Origin: Cristatella mucedo
Taxonomy: Eukaryota > Bryozoa > Phylactolaemata > Cristatellidae
Assembly: GCA_009760855.2 (NCBI GenBank)
Contig: WPIO01000020.1
Coordinates: 4,192,001 to 4,256,000 of the forward strand
Direction of reading: 5' to 3'
Length of the DNA stretch: 64,000 nt
The notes beneath the pieces are model-generated. The model was not told the origin of the DNA. It saw only the letters and a list, made by a program, of their open reading frames with translations, and did not search any database. A program made the position numbers and the translations under genes. Shown in pieces: positions 20,641-31,079 of the stretch (its first letter is position 1; each line of letters begins with the position of its first letter).

Positions 20641-21189
20641 CCCTACCTCCCACCTGATCTAAGATAACATGTAGAGCCTGTGTGTGACCGAAGCAAAAGC
20701 CAAAAGGATAGCCCACAACGGGCGGAAGCAAAATGCATGACACATCGTAGCATTGGAAGTAAAACGTAGCATCAAAATTGATTAGTTCGACAAAGCACGT
20801 AATCCCCATAGCATGGAGGTGGCTTAGGGTCACATTGGCCGCAGCTGTCTGCCCAGCTATCGGCTCTGGCTGTACTACTAGGGCCAGCATCGAAGCTTGA
20901 TTCAGGGTTCGATGGCGATCGTTACCGGTCTGATGTCTGCTAGATGTCGACGGATTCCATGGATTTCAATGCCTACTCTCAACCGGAACAGTACTGTCCC
21001 CTGAGGCCACTAAGCTGCTGTGGCTGATAGATTTTACTAGTACACCATCGTCGTCAGTATGTCTCTCCCACTCCGGGTTGCCATTCTTATTACGGTTCGG
21101 CGATCTCACTTTACTTCACCATTAGCGGTAGGCGCACTGATAACTTGTGAGTATCCCCCAACGCTCACAAAGCTGGTGAACAGTGTTAG

Positions 21190-21372
21190 ATGGGGAGCCG
21201 TAATGGCACACTAGGTAAGGCTGTTGCTTTTCACGACCTCGGGGTCAAGGTCGTGAGTTCGAATCCTACGGTGGGCGATCCTGTATCGCCACTGCAAGCT
21301 GTGGTGATAGCCGTAAAGGCTCTTCTGCTGCTATACAAAAACAGGCTGTTAAATCAGCTAGTATTTTTTTTT
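21190..21372 (+). repeat. SINE family B, full-length reference copy
   Basis: The tRNA-like head has A-box TGGCACACTAGG at about 21202 and B-box GAGTTCGAATCC at about 21258. A body follows, containing TGTGGTGATAGCCGTAAAGG, and the conserved end GTTAAATCAGCTAG precedes a T-rich tail. Other copies: 3966 (head), 16507 (tail), 43868 (nearly full). Its tail differs from family A, so it probably uses a different LINE partner. Confidence 0.8.
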
Positions 21373-21714
21373 ATCAGAAGATGGTGGAATTGTCCATCAA
21401 GAGCTTTCTCCTTGCTGTATAGCTGGCCCTTTTCATCACCGAATATCACTTTAAAGTGTCGGAGTACTGAGGTCTCGCTCTCGTTGGGGATATGCCGCCA
21501 GATAGCAAACCTGATGGGGCCACTATCGACAAGTGTCAGATACTTGCCCCCCCCCCCGTTGAAGAAGGTACCATCAATGGTCAGGTGGCATCTATGTTCT
21601 GATGTCCGTGGCTCCCGAGACACTGGCGAGTTCCGCCTGCTCTCGCGTTACGGAAATGCCGCAAAAGCAGAGCCTGGCCATGTACAATGAGCCATCAACC
21701 CCTAATAATATTTA

Positions 21715-21980
21715 ATATAATTAATTTTTATAGCACCCAAAGAGAACTCAAATTTATTCAGGCGCTTCACATGTAATGTAATGTAATGTATCTCCGTCAG
21801 TAACTCCACAAAGTCATAAAGACCATGTGGGTGTTACGCAGGAGAGTTTTGTATAGCGCACTCACAGCCTAAGCGGCTTTCGGTATGCATGCCTCGGGGC
21901 TCGAGCCCACGACCTCGGCCAGACCTTGGTCCCCGGGTCGAGCAGCTTAACTAGTGGCCAAAGCAGCTAGGCGTGATGCA
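21715..21980 (-). repeat. SINE family A, split by a nested LINE-tail insertion
   Basis: Outer parts match family A: stem-loop tail at 21728-21773, B-box GGGCTCGAGCCCACGACC at about 21897-21914 and a decayed A-box near 21950. Between 21774 and about 21888 lies a copy of the (TACAT)-tailed LINE 3' end, nearly identical to 18858-18970. CATG occurs at both joins, consistent with a short target duplication. Confidence 0.75.
21774..21888 (-). mobile_element. LINE 3'-end insertion with (TAATG)n, nested in a SINE
   Basis: The segment from TAATGTAATGTATCTCCG through CGGTATGCAT is almost base-for-base the end of the LINE at 18855-19935. It is only about 115 bp long, the product of very early 5' truncation during target-primed reverse transcription. 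It is a recent event relative to the SINE that it breaks. Confidence 0.75.
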
Positions 21981-22710
21981 AGGCATAGATAGCTTGCAGA
22001 TCCTCTCTTCTAGTGCTGGAGCAGCAGAGGCGAGATTCGCCGTTGGCTTGAGCCCAGACTGTGGCCCAGTAGTACTGGTAAGTTACCTGCTTTTTTGTCG
22101 GACGAACGAATATTGTTTATCCTCACCCGAAGGTCACATTCCTTAATTCTGTAGAAGATTATTGCTGTCTGCCGGCGCCCTAATGCCTAACTCAGACCAC
22201 ATGTACATATTGGCTTATTGCCTTTAAAAAACGATTGCAGCCTCGAGTGCACAGGGGCTGAGTCGGTGAACAACTCGATCTCGTGCACAGGCTCTAGGCC
22301 AGGGCTAAGTTTAGGCTCTTTAAGACACCCTCGAGCTTGGTCAGATTGATATGCACTATCATCTGACTTTCTAAGCCACGAGGCATCGTCTACAGTCTGC
22401 CCTCCGATTCCCAAGCAGGCACCTATTTCTAAGCTGTTTTCGGCACACCATACCTGTACGAAATTAAGCCTCCCATCGTGGGCATTGATTCCCAGACCTT
22501 GCATGCGACCTGCGACCATTTTCTCTGGTGGCGTCTTAGCTTCTAGCCCGAACTGTCAACAGAGAGAGTTGACATGGTCATTCGTCACAATGTCATTGTT
22601 GTCGATTATAACATTCTTGACTCAGTAATGAACGATCTCAATTCAGCTACTTCGTCACCATATTCATCACCTCCACCTTCTCTTCGTTAAAGAATTCCAT
22701 ATCTGGAAGG

Positions 22711-23117
22711 GTGTGACAGCCCTCCGAACGACCTGTCGTCGAGCTGGGTAGCGCGACCAAACAGCAAGCCTGCTGGCGGCAACACCAAGCACTGTATTCT
22801 CCAAACCACCCGGCCAAGCCCAGTCTACATACGAGACGGCTGCCGGCGTGGAGGGATCTCATATCCTTCCTCTTGCACTTATATTCCATGCATGCATTGT
22901 TACCTTCGAACTGTCGAGCCATTATTCGGTCCGAACCGCCCGACAGCTGGAGTCAGTTTGTGATTAGATGGACGTCCCCACAGATGCCGCCAATGCATGG
23001 ATTTGGGCAGCATTGCCGAGTCATCGTCTGCTCGGCTCACGAGCCTGTGGCTGCTTAGGCAATATGAGCCCTCGCAGAATCTCCACCCAGTGCTCGAATG
23101 GGCTTCAGAGTCATGTA
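22711..23117 (-). repeat. Gypsy 1 3' LTR
   Basis: 407 bp with ends TGTGACAG...ACCCTCACA that form a short inverted repeat (TGTGA/TCACA). It is related to 25199-25650 and to the 340-bp LTR at 29416-29755. Confidence 0.65.
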
Positions 23118-24209
23118 CCCTCACAAAGGGTAAGAATATAAGCAAGACACAAGAACGAGCGCAGGGAGCAGTTGACATGGAAGAAGCCGCGATGGCAGCA
23201 ACTTCATGTTAACGTATTTGTTTATATATATTTGGTCACGTGATATTGTTGGCCAATGGTATTACGATACGGCTCAGCTCAACAGCCGTGGGGGCGTAAC
23301 TCCCTAGCAGACTCAACAAGAATTAGTACTGAGTGGGCGTAGCAAAGAACGAATTCGATGCTGTGATGGTGAAGCTCGCAAATAGCAAAACATTTACTAT
23401 TGGCCCCTGATAATAGGGCCGATGAAGTCCATGCCGATGTGCCTGAAAGGCACATCGATTATCGGTTTTGGGACCGGCCTATTACACCTTTGTCAACGAA
23501 GGCAGCTCTGGCTACCGTTCTACATCCTGTCGTATAGACCCCCCAAAAACCTCAGAATTATGTCTAGTTTTTTCCCCCCAGATGACCTGTCAGTAGAGGT
23601 GAGTTTGCCCCTCACTCTTCTACGACAGGTTTGTGGCAGACGCAGCTGTTTTGGCTCTGCACAGGCCCTCCGGGCGATCCATCTGTAGATTATACCCGGG
23701 CTGTTCTTGACCAGCCTCTGCACCCACTCTATCGTGGTGGCAGACTCCTGGAACTTGATTAATTGCTCCTGGCCTGACCACAGGCTTGGCTTCCTCTCCT
23801 GCAGGTCGTTTCCCGAACTCAGGTTCGGCTGCTCTGCCGGCATTCAGTCTCTTCCGGCTGGTCAGTTCCCTTCGTTCGCCAGCTCTGAAAGAGATCCTCC
23901 TCGAATATGCTTCTTAGGGGCAGTTCGGGTGCCAAAACTTGCTCTACCGGTGTTGGCTGCACTCCTGACTGAGGTAGCTGGGCCATCGCCTTCCCCACAA
24001 ACCTGGCAAGCTCCTTGGCTTGGGCTCGGGTTGTTACCAAATAGTCTCCTTTTCTCTCTGCCCGGTTCAGGCCAATCGGTAGCACCATAACCAGCTGCAG
24101 TTGGAGCTGTGGTATGTCCGTACCGAGTAGCAAATCCTCAGGCAGGCTCCACACAACTGCTGCCACCATCTGGATTGTTACTCCACTCGACTTCATCCAT
24201 GCGCACCCA

Positions 24210-24512
24210 TGTTAAGAGGCACACGAAGGTGTCTCCAGCGATGCACATTGGACGGCATTCGTAGTACGCCGAAGCAAGCAGAGCACCGAAGCTGTTGTCA
24301 CAAGGACGTTTTATTTTCCGTACACGCCTACAACGCTCCCCAAACGCAACTATTCTCTCCTAGGCCGGCGTTCCCACTTACCACAACACGTCCCAGTCAA
24401 GACAACTCATTCGAGAGTTGACGGGAGGACAAAGCCGGTCTGCAGATAAACCACAGCCTCCAGACCACAGTTGGGCACGGGCCTGTCCCTAGGCCACATC
24501 CATCGGCTGTCA
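24210..24512. repeat. LTR-like block S (copy 1) in Gypsy 1 protease
   Basis: Begins TGTTAAGAGGC and ends CGGCTGTCA (TG...CA). It contains GTTTTATTTTCCG, a reverse-complement poly(A) signal. The interior (CAACGCTCCCCAAACGCAAC, GGAGGACAAAGCCGGTCTGC, AGATAAACCACAGCC) recurs at 26140-26416 in another Gypsy remnant at a similar position after the protease active site. Confidence 0.55.
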
Positions 24513-25659
24513 GCCGGCTAGCCCATTGTCTAGAATGGAATCATGCCCACACACGGAACGTGCAGAGAAACACAAACCACACCAGCCAATCCTTAAATCC
24601 CTGTCGGTTGATTATAGAGTCTACCGGTAGTCATACTGCCCTTGTGTTATTACTGGAGGCTGTTCCCTGGCTAACCGAAAATTGTTTAGTCCTATAATGG
24701 CCCTTGGTGGCAGAAAACTCACCCAGACAAAGGATGACTAATGGCAAGCAGGACTCCGAATGTTTGGGGGAAAAGGTCTCAGCTGGGCTTCATGAGGCAA
24801 AGCTGTGTTGCTATCGCAACATAGTTGCTTAGCGCTCCTCTGCCCTTGGGCCGCATGAGCTGCTCGAAAGTTAGCAAATACGCTTCTGTGTTGTCCTGCT
24901 CACTCATCTTTGTGAGTGTCAGGCCCAGAATCCTGTTGGATTTCGAGGTAGCCGACCTAGTTACCCCATCGTGTTTGGCCTATCTGTCGACTGTTGCTTC
25001 CACTCGCAGGACATCAGCAGAAGTATTACCTCGAGAGGGCCTCTCAATGCTTCGTCGGTCGCATTTTCACTTGCCATTTCCTGACAATTTAAGCCAGAGC
25101 ACGTTGGAATGCACAGCTCTTGCCAAGCTTGTACTCACTTAACGCAGATCCCGGTGGAGGGACTGGGCCGACTTAGATCTCACAGCTGCGCCAACAAATG
25201 TGACAGCCCTCCGCACGACCTGCTGTCGGGCTGACCTAGCAACAATCCTACTGCTGGCTCCCAACGCCAAGCACTTTATTTTCTGTAAACTACGCCGGCC
25301 ATGCACAGGCTACACACTGTAGACAGCTGCTCGTATCGAGGGATCTAGCTCTCCTGTACTCATTCGGCAGCCCTCATGCCAGAATTTTTTCTACATTGCG
25401 TTCGTTCCGAACCCTCCCGACAGTTTGCTGGCAGCGGTTTGGGGGAGCTGGATGTCCCCCACAGGTGCCAGCCACCGATGCTTGGATTTCGGCTGGACTG
25501 CCGAGTCATCGGCCTGACTGTCGAGTCGTTTGCCGAGAGCCTTCACCTGCTCCTTGGCTGCGGCTCACGAGCCTGAGGCGGCTGCTGAGGCAGTCTTAGC
25601 CCTACAGTAGGGTCGCCGCCCTGTGCTGCTCGAAGGCTGCTGAGTCGTCATCTTCCCTT

Positions 25660-27905
25660 AGATTAACCTCGGTTAACCTTTTGCTGAATCGATCAAGCAG
25701 CATGAACCAGACGACGGGAACGAGCAGTATGGTTTTGTAAATCTCATTTTCTCAAGTGTCCAGAACTTTGTCGATGGACAGTTCGAGGGCTTCGTGGTCC
25801 GTGGCTGCGGGCTGCTTGCCGAAAGGCATCCCAGTCGAGCGAGCGCCTCGTGGGAAGCGCTGCATACTCGTCAAGTGTCAAAGAGCGTCGGTTTTCGGTC
25901 GACCGTGCATGGCCCTTGTGCTTTTGAGCCTGGCCACTGTTTCGCTTCGATCTCGTTGCCGGCCTTTAAGTCGGCGGGCACGCAAGATTTCTTCAATAGA
26001 AATCAGTCCAGCTCCATCGGCATGCCCTGCACCGAGCGAGGCATGCAGCATGCCGACCGGCAACGAGCGACTGCTCTGTTCAACGCAATTACAGGATCGG
26101 CAACCAATAAGAAGGTGCCGAGGTGGCACGAAGTGCCACCTGTCAAATAATCGATGCTCTTCCAACTGAATACGTACGCCAAAACAGGCAGAACATCGAA
26201 GCTGGTTGGAAGGAATGTACATTCTCACGTGCACCTGCAGCGCTCCCCCAGACGCAACTGTTCTCTCCCAGGTCCGCATTCCCTCCTCCCCGAATCCCTC
26301 CCAGCCACAGCTCATCCCGTGATTTGGCAGGAGGACAAAGCCGGCCTGTGGATAAACCACAGCCGCCAGACCGGAGCTGGGCACCGGCCTGTCCCCAGGC
26401 CACAGCCACCAGCTGTTAGACCCTTGGGTGGTTTAGGGCACTACCGGTCTGCCTGCACTGGCATTGTGCCGGCGCTCCCAGCGATCGCAATCATGCACAG
26501 AAACACATACCATAGCACCAATTTAGTCACAATCGACCGAGAGCAGCCGGTATCAAGGAGCACCTTCGTAATACGACCACCGTTGCACAGTTTTACTGTT
26601 GGCAGTCGAGTTCGCTTGCAGGGGAATGCTCCTGCGCTATAACGTGTGCTCCCTCTTAATCGTTTTTTTGATTGCGTGTCTGGGGCGTTCTGGGCATGCT
26701 GCTGGTAGAGGCTAGTAGCTGCACACGAAACACAGCCTTCCCTGCCTGCCATTGCCAAGAATTTGCAGTCACAACTTATATGTTCTTCCGCTTAGCACGC
26801 ATAACAAACTTCGTCGAGCCGGATGAGAGCAACTAACTCCCTGTGCTTAGGCCACAGCCGGGTAGCTCGTATCCTAGCATCTTGTAATCGCTCGAGTCGA
26901 GTCGTCTTGAAAACCTCAAATAGTTGTCATTTTTTCGAGCAGACATGCCTTGCAAAGGTATTTGCTAAGATGCCCTCAGGAAGCCCGGTGACGAAAGCAC
27001 TTTGTAACAAGTCGTCCTTTGCAGCCGACCTCACCAGTCCAGCCGAGCAGCTCTACACTATAGACACTTTCACGTCTACAGCTTGCCCGAGTTGAAGTCT
27101 GAGCTCTTCACAAACTCGGAATCTGTCAGCGGAATCTGAGCGCTGCCAGAAGTGTCTCTTTCACAAGAGTGTGATCCTTGTTTGCTTGCCCTCAGGTGCT
27201 CTGATACACGGTGAATGTTCCGCTGGTTAAGACAAGAGGCAGGAATTTGTGACGATCGGCAGCTCCGATGCCTTGCAGTGGTGCCGCCACGTCTAACTAC
27301 TCGATCGAGCCCGCCATGTCCCTGCTGCCATCGAATTGAGCCGCGGTCTGGCTTAACTCCATATTTTGCCTCCCAGCTGAAAGAGCTGGCGGTCGGATGC
27401 TCAGTAACAGTGCAACGTCAGCACCGAAACAGGCTGCAGCAAACGTTTAGTCCTCGGATGCTCTCAGTGCAATAGCTCTTGACTACTCAGCCCTTAGGTG
27501 CTTCTCAAGATATAAGAGGCCTCAGCCCGTCGGTACAGAACCCGAACAAGGCTGTGGCATGGCCGACCCCGGAGGCCCGGCTGACACGGAGCGGCTGCTG
27601 GCGCACGCTCCTCACTGCTGGCCATCCAGCTGCGCATGATCGCCCCATATTGCAGCGGCGGCACAATCTGCTTGCGCTTCCGCCGGGGTCCGGCCCTATA
27701 ACTGCGCTGGTGCTCTTGCCTGCTCTTACGAATCTGATGAGCGGCTGGAGCGGCGTTGCGCCGCCGGAGCCCCGCTCCACCGCGAGGCCAGGCCCCATAG
27801 CGGGTCCCAGCCCTAGACGCAGCCCGGAGGTGCCGGCCTCAGCAGAGGCGCCGGCCGCGTGCCCTGCCTGGGATCCTTTCGGGTGTCGGCGTTGCGCTTA
27901 ACTGC
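25660..27905 (-). pseudogene. Gypsy element 4: gag, nucleocapsid and protease remnants
   Basis: On the - strand: a gag capsid end near 27040-26990 (LLQSAFVTGLPEGILA), then a CCHC zinc knuckle at about 26812-26770 with an in-frame TAA directly after its second Cys, then an aspartic protease at about 26560-26520 (VLLDTGCSRSIVTK, active-site DTG present). It is cut by block S (26140-26416), and further sequence to 25660 is not recognised. No LTR was assigned. Broken by stops; not functional. Confidence 0.6.
26140..26416. repeat. LTR-like block S (copy 2)
   Basis: Clear match to 24210-24512 in the order GTACGCCxAAxCA, ATCGAAGCTG, GCTCCCCxxACGCAACTxTT, GGAGGACAAAGCCGG and GGCCACA. It is more diverged at its ends. 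It follows the protease active site in Gypsy 4. Confidence 0.55.
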
Positions 27906-27959
27906 TCTTTGTCGGCCCCCCCCCCCGAGCAGGTGCTGCCACAGCAGACGCTTGCGTTG

Positions 27960-28840
27960 CACCAGGGCCCCTATCAAGCTCTGGGCCTACTTACGCGTGC
28001 GTGGCAGTCCATGCGGTCTCCGACGGCGGCTCTAGGAAGGTGCGCCACACTCTCAGCTGACTCGTTGATGGTCTTACACATGCAAGCTTGCGAAATTTGA
28101 ATTTGACATGCAGAGCCGAGAGGGCCGACTCGTTGGCTTGGTGCCACGTACCAAGCGAGCCATCCACAAACGGGCACTGCTTAACTAGCCGCCCATGCGT
28201 GCGTAGAGCATCGGCCAGCTCTGCGTACTTGGCCATCCCATCACCTTGCCAGCATTACCGCTTGGTGAGTTCACGGCGCCGGTGTCCAGGCAAATTCGCT
28301 TTCAAAATTACTTTTCTGGCCGGAGTGCAGGGGGACCGTGAGAATCCGAACCTGGCGAATATATATATAAATATATATATTGGTTTATTATAAAATATAA
28401 GTGTTTATTGAAATTTAATAACTTGTTTATATTCATTAGTCGGCAGTGCCCTGTCCTGCCGGGTCGAGGGTGCTACCCACGCCTCCCGGTTGAGGAACAG
28501 GGACCACATGGATCCGACCTGGTGATGGCATCTGAGACTCAGTGCCAAAGCAATGCTATTCTCTCAGCAAGTGATATGCCGATGTCAGCCAGGCAAGCTT
28601 CATTGTTTGGCTACAAGCTGTAGCCAGCTGCCGAGGGCCACGGCCACGAAGGGTCTCACCACTGCAGACCGGTAGCCAGCGGTCAGGAAAGACCTGGAAT
28701 GGCTGTACATGTATCGGTCTTGTCCCCGGCCTCCATAATCAAGCATCTTTGCTGGTGCCGCACGGCACCGTCACATCAACGATTGCCATATCGGTACCGT
28801 TGCCCATGACCAGGTCCGGCTTGAGAGCCTGACCACTGGC
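27960..28840 (-). pseudogene. R2-like non-LTR retrotransposon fragment (C-terminal endonuclease)
   Basis: On the - strand near 28835-28750 the frame reads ALKPDLVMGNGTDMAIVDVT, the PD...D core of the restriction-enzyme-like endonuclease of R2-type LINEs. About 500 bp later, 28236-27991 reads KYAELADALRTHGR and FVDGSLGTWHQANESALSAL, like the following R2 segment (KYxxLxxALR ... VGxLGxWxxxNE). Unrecognised DNA separates them, with AT repeats near 28360. RT is not visible. Assignment rests on motif order only. Confidence 0.45.
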
Positions 28841-29249
28841 AAGCCGGAGAGCGCGACCTGCCGGCATGGAGTTGCATTCAAAGCATCAGCTGTTCTTGCA
28901 GTTTAACGTCGCACTGGGACAGCTTCCATACATTTACAGTAGTAGTCCTGCAAGATAAGAAAGTACTCTCGATCGGGGCAGTAGCGGCCATGTGCTTCTA
29001 GAGCTTTTTTTTTTGGGCGGTTGACTCACACCTTCAGACCCGGTAAAAGCTAACTTCCTTTAAGCTACTCGCGCTGGCTGGTGAGCCGTCAGTTTTTTCC
29101 AATCACGTGCCAAGAGTTGCCTGCTTGGCGACGATCCAGCCAGGCCTTGAAAGTCAGAGGTCAGTCAGTTCGCTCGGTAATAGGCTACACACCGCTTTAG
29201 CCTACAGGCTGGTCTTACAGCTCCTTTGTGTATTTTTTGCAGCCACATT

Positions 29250-29415
29250 AGTCCTGCCATGGCAATTTAAAATGAGGACTACCTTCCTTTGAGGACTTTT
29301 GGAATTGCATTTGAGCCAATTGTGACGTTAAAAAATCAGTCTTTAAGAGCATATCAACGACAAGGTCTCACGGCGAGAAAGGTGTGGCACACTTATCTGC
29401 CATCTATAATGAACC
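29250..29415 (-). pseudogene. Gypsy 3-family protease fragment
   Basis: The + strand TGGCAATTTAAAATGAGGAC through CATCTATAATGAACC is an evident copy of 39926-40083, the protease end of Gypsy 3. It abuts the LTR that begins at 29416, so one element probably inserted into or recombined with the other here. Confidence 0.6.
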
Positions 29416-30340
29416 TGTGACAGCCCTCTGCACGATCTGTTGGCCGGCTGGGTAGCGCGATCGAGCGACATGCCTGCTGGCTTCAGCACCAAACACTTCC
29501 AAACCGCGCCGGCCAAGCCCAGTCTATACACACTAGACGGCTGGCGTGTCGAGGGATCGAGACCTCTCTCTCTCTCTCTCTCCTTGTACTCCCCTATATT
29601 TCATGCATTCGTTGATTTTTGCACTGTCGGGCCATTGTTCGTTCTGGTAGAGGGATGTCCCCGCTTGTGGTGAGCCTGTGGCTGCGTAGGCAGTTTGAGC
29701 CCTCGTAGGGTCTCTGTGCAGGGCTCACAGGCTGCAGAGTCATGTTCCCTCACATTCCCTCTTCTTCGTCGGGCGGTTGCCAACTTCAGGCAACATACCA
29801 GTGGTCTGTTGCTTCAAGTTGGGGTCGGCCTCTAGTCCAGCAGTTGCTATATCACCGATGTGCCCCATGGCCAAGCAGGTTGATCGGCTACCCTCTGACC
29901 ATGTGGAACAGAGTGATCCACCCTCATCACTCTCCTGCGACAGGCACTCGGCAGAATCAGTTGATTTGCGAGCTTTGGAATGACCCTTTATGCTGTCCAT
30001 CTCATGTACAGTGGACCCCCATCAATCACATCGCCGTGCTGGCTGGCTCCAGGCTATTTCCGAGCAGCCTTGGCCTATACTTCACCATGGGGTCGGACTC
30101 CTGGCTAAGCCTGACAGAACTAAGCTCGGTTTCCTCTCCTGCTTGTTGCGTCCCGGGCTTCGTTTGGTGAATCCTTTTGCATTTACGGCTCTCCCGTTGG
30201 GTCAGTCGTTCGCACCCGCTTTGGAAGAGATCATCCTCGTCTTGGGCCCAATGTAGCAGCTTGGGGTTTAAGACCCCCACTGGGGTGGGCTCCGCTCCTG
30301 ACTGAGGCTGCTGGGCCACCTCCTGCTCCTCAAGCTCGGC
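29416..30340 (-). mobile_element. Gypsy 1-family element: 3' LTR and protease-linker remnant
   Basis: The LTR 29416-29755 (TGTGACAG...CCCTCACA, 340 bp, with a CT repeat at 29564) is preceded on the - strand by the purine tract GAAGAAGAGGGAA, so it is a 3' LTR. Upstream, 30319-30026 encodes AQQPQSGAEPTPV and EDDLFQSG, matching Gypsy 1 (AQLPQSGVQPTPV, EEDLFQSW). Everything from RT to integrase is deleted between them. Confidence 0.6.
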
Positions 30341-30496
30341 ATGTTGCTTCTCAAACCTGATATCGTTTTAGCAATGCTGCCAGCTCCACATGTCTCCAAA
30401 GACACTGCTCCTCCCACTTATTTTGTCTCAGCTCCCGCCACTTTCGTTCATCCTCCCGTCAAAGCTCGCTGCCAAGAACCAGAACGCGTCAAACCT

Positions 30497-30994
30497 TCAG
30501 ATATCATCCTCCGGTTCTCTATCTATTCCTTTCATTTTGCGGATTGTGGCCATTGTTTTCTTAACGGGGTCTACTTCAGGTGGCACACTGACATCCACTT
30601 CATTGTTCGTGAAGTCTACTCCGTGATCCACGGGATTCGCTTTGACCTGCAGCCCTGCCAAGGATCTCACTAGGCTATCCGAGGAGTTTGTGGCTGCTGC
30701 AACTGCTCCTGCGATCGGTTTCGCGTCAATGGCCCACGTGCCGAGTACTGTTCCTAGCTGCTCAGACACCCTGTTGCTTCTTCCCAGTGCTGCAAGCAAC
30801 GGATGGTCCTCTCTTGCCGAGCCAGTGGTCCTGGCTGCCGTGTGGAAGGCCACGGCGCAGGCGATTGCTCGCGAAAGCGCTGCTCTCACCACCAAGATGG
30901 TTCCTTGAGGAAGAGCAGGCTGTGTGATCTCCTTGGTCACTCCATAGAGTGCCTTCACGATTGGTGCGAAATTAGCATCCGTGACTTGCCACAT
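30497..30994 (-). other. 165-codon - strand ORF, Ala-rich, unrecognised
   Basis: An open frame rich in Ala, Val and Thr (for example AIDAKPIAGAVAAATNSSDS), ending with an acidic, Pro-containing stretch (VDVSVPPEVDP). It sits upstream of the protease-linker remnant and downstream of Copia pieces, so it may be an insert of another repeat or a gag variant. No CCHC, protease or RT motif. A chance ORF in GC-rich repeat DNA cannot be excluded. Confidence 0.25.
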
Positions 30995-31079
30995 CTAGCA
31001 GTCCAATCACGAGTGGTTTTCCTGACATTAAGGCACCAACACCAATGTTCATTGGCGGTCACCTGTCCTTTGCAGAATC

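Larger units (their letters stand above)
20645..22640 (-). mobile_element. Gypsy element 5: RT and integrase remnants, interrupted by two SINEs
   Basis: On the - strand, 22519-22187 encodes the segment just before RT (PVHEIELFTDSAPVHSR). 21623-21354 encodes an integrase core piece (KYLTLVDSGPIRFAIWR), with the catalytic Asp in VDSG. RT palm and the rest are missing. A family A SINE (21715-21980, itself interrupted by a LINE tail) and a family B SINE (21190-21370, + strand) are inserted in it. A - strand stretch to 20645 may be its C-terminal part, ending at a possible polypurine tract. Non-functional. Confidence 0.6.
22711..25650 (-). mobile_element. Gypsy element 1: LTR-flanked, internally deleted
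   Basis: Two related LTRs start TGTGACAGCCCTCC on the + strand: 22711-23117 (ends CCTCACA; 3' LTR in the element's - orientation) and about 25199-25650 (5' LTR). Directly inside the 5' LTR, TTTGTTGGCGCAGCTGTGAG offers a TGG primer-binding site. In order on the - strand: gag (LTLTKMSEQDNTEAYLLTFE, near 24900), start of protease, an inserted 303-bp LTR-like block (24210-24512), end of protease (EDLLLGTDIPQL, then YLVTTRAQA), then integrase linker (IIYRWIARR...QLRLPQTCRRRV) and HIGMDFIGPI. RT and RNase H are missing. Non-autonomous. Confidence 0.7.

Noticed and set aside
21240-21290. Functional tRNA gene
   Set aside because: Good A and B boxes, but no cloverleaf acceptor stem closes and a SINE body and tail follow; it is a SINE.
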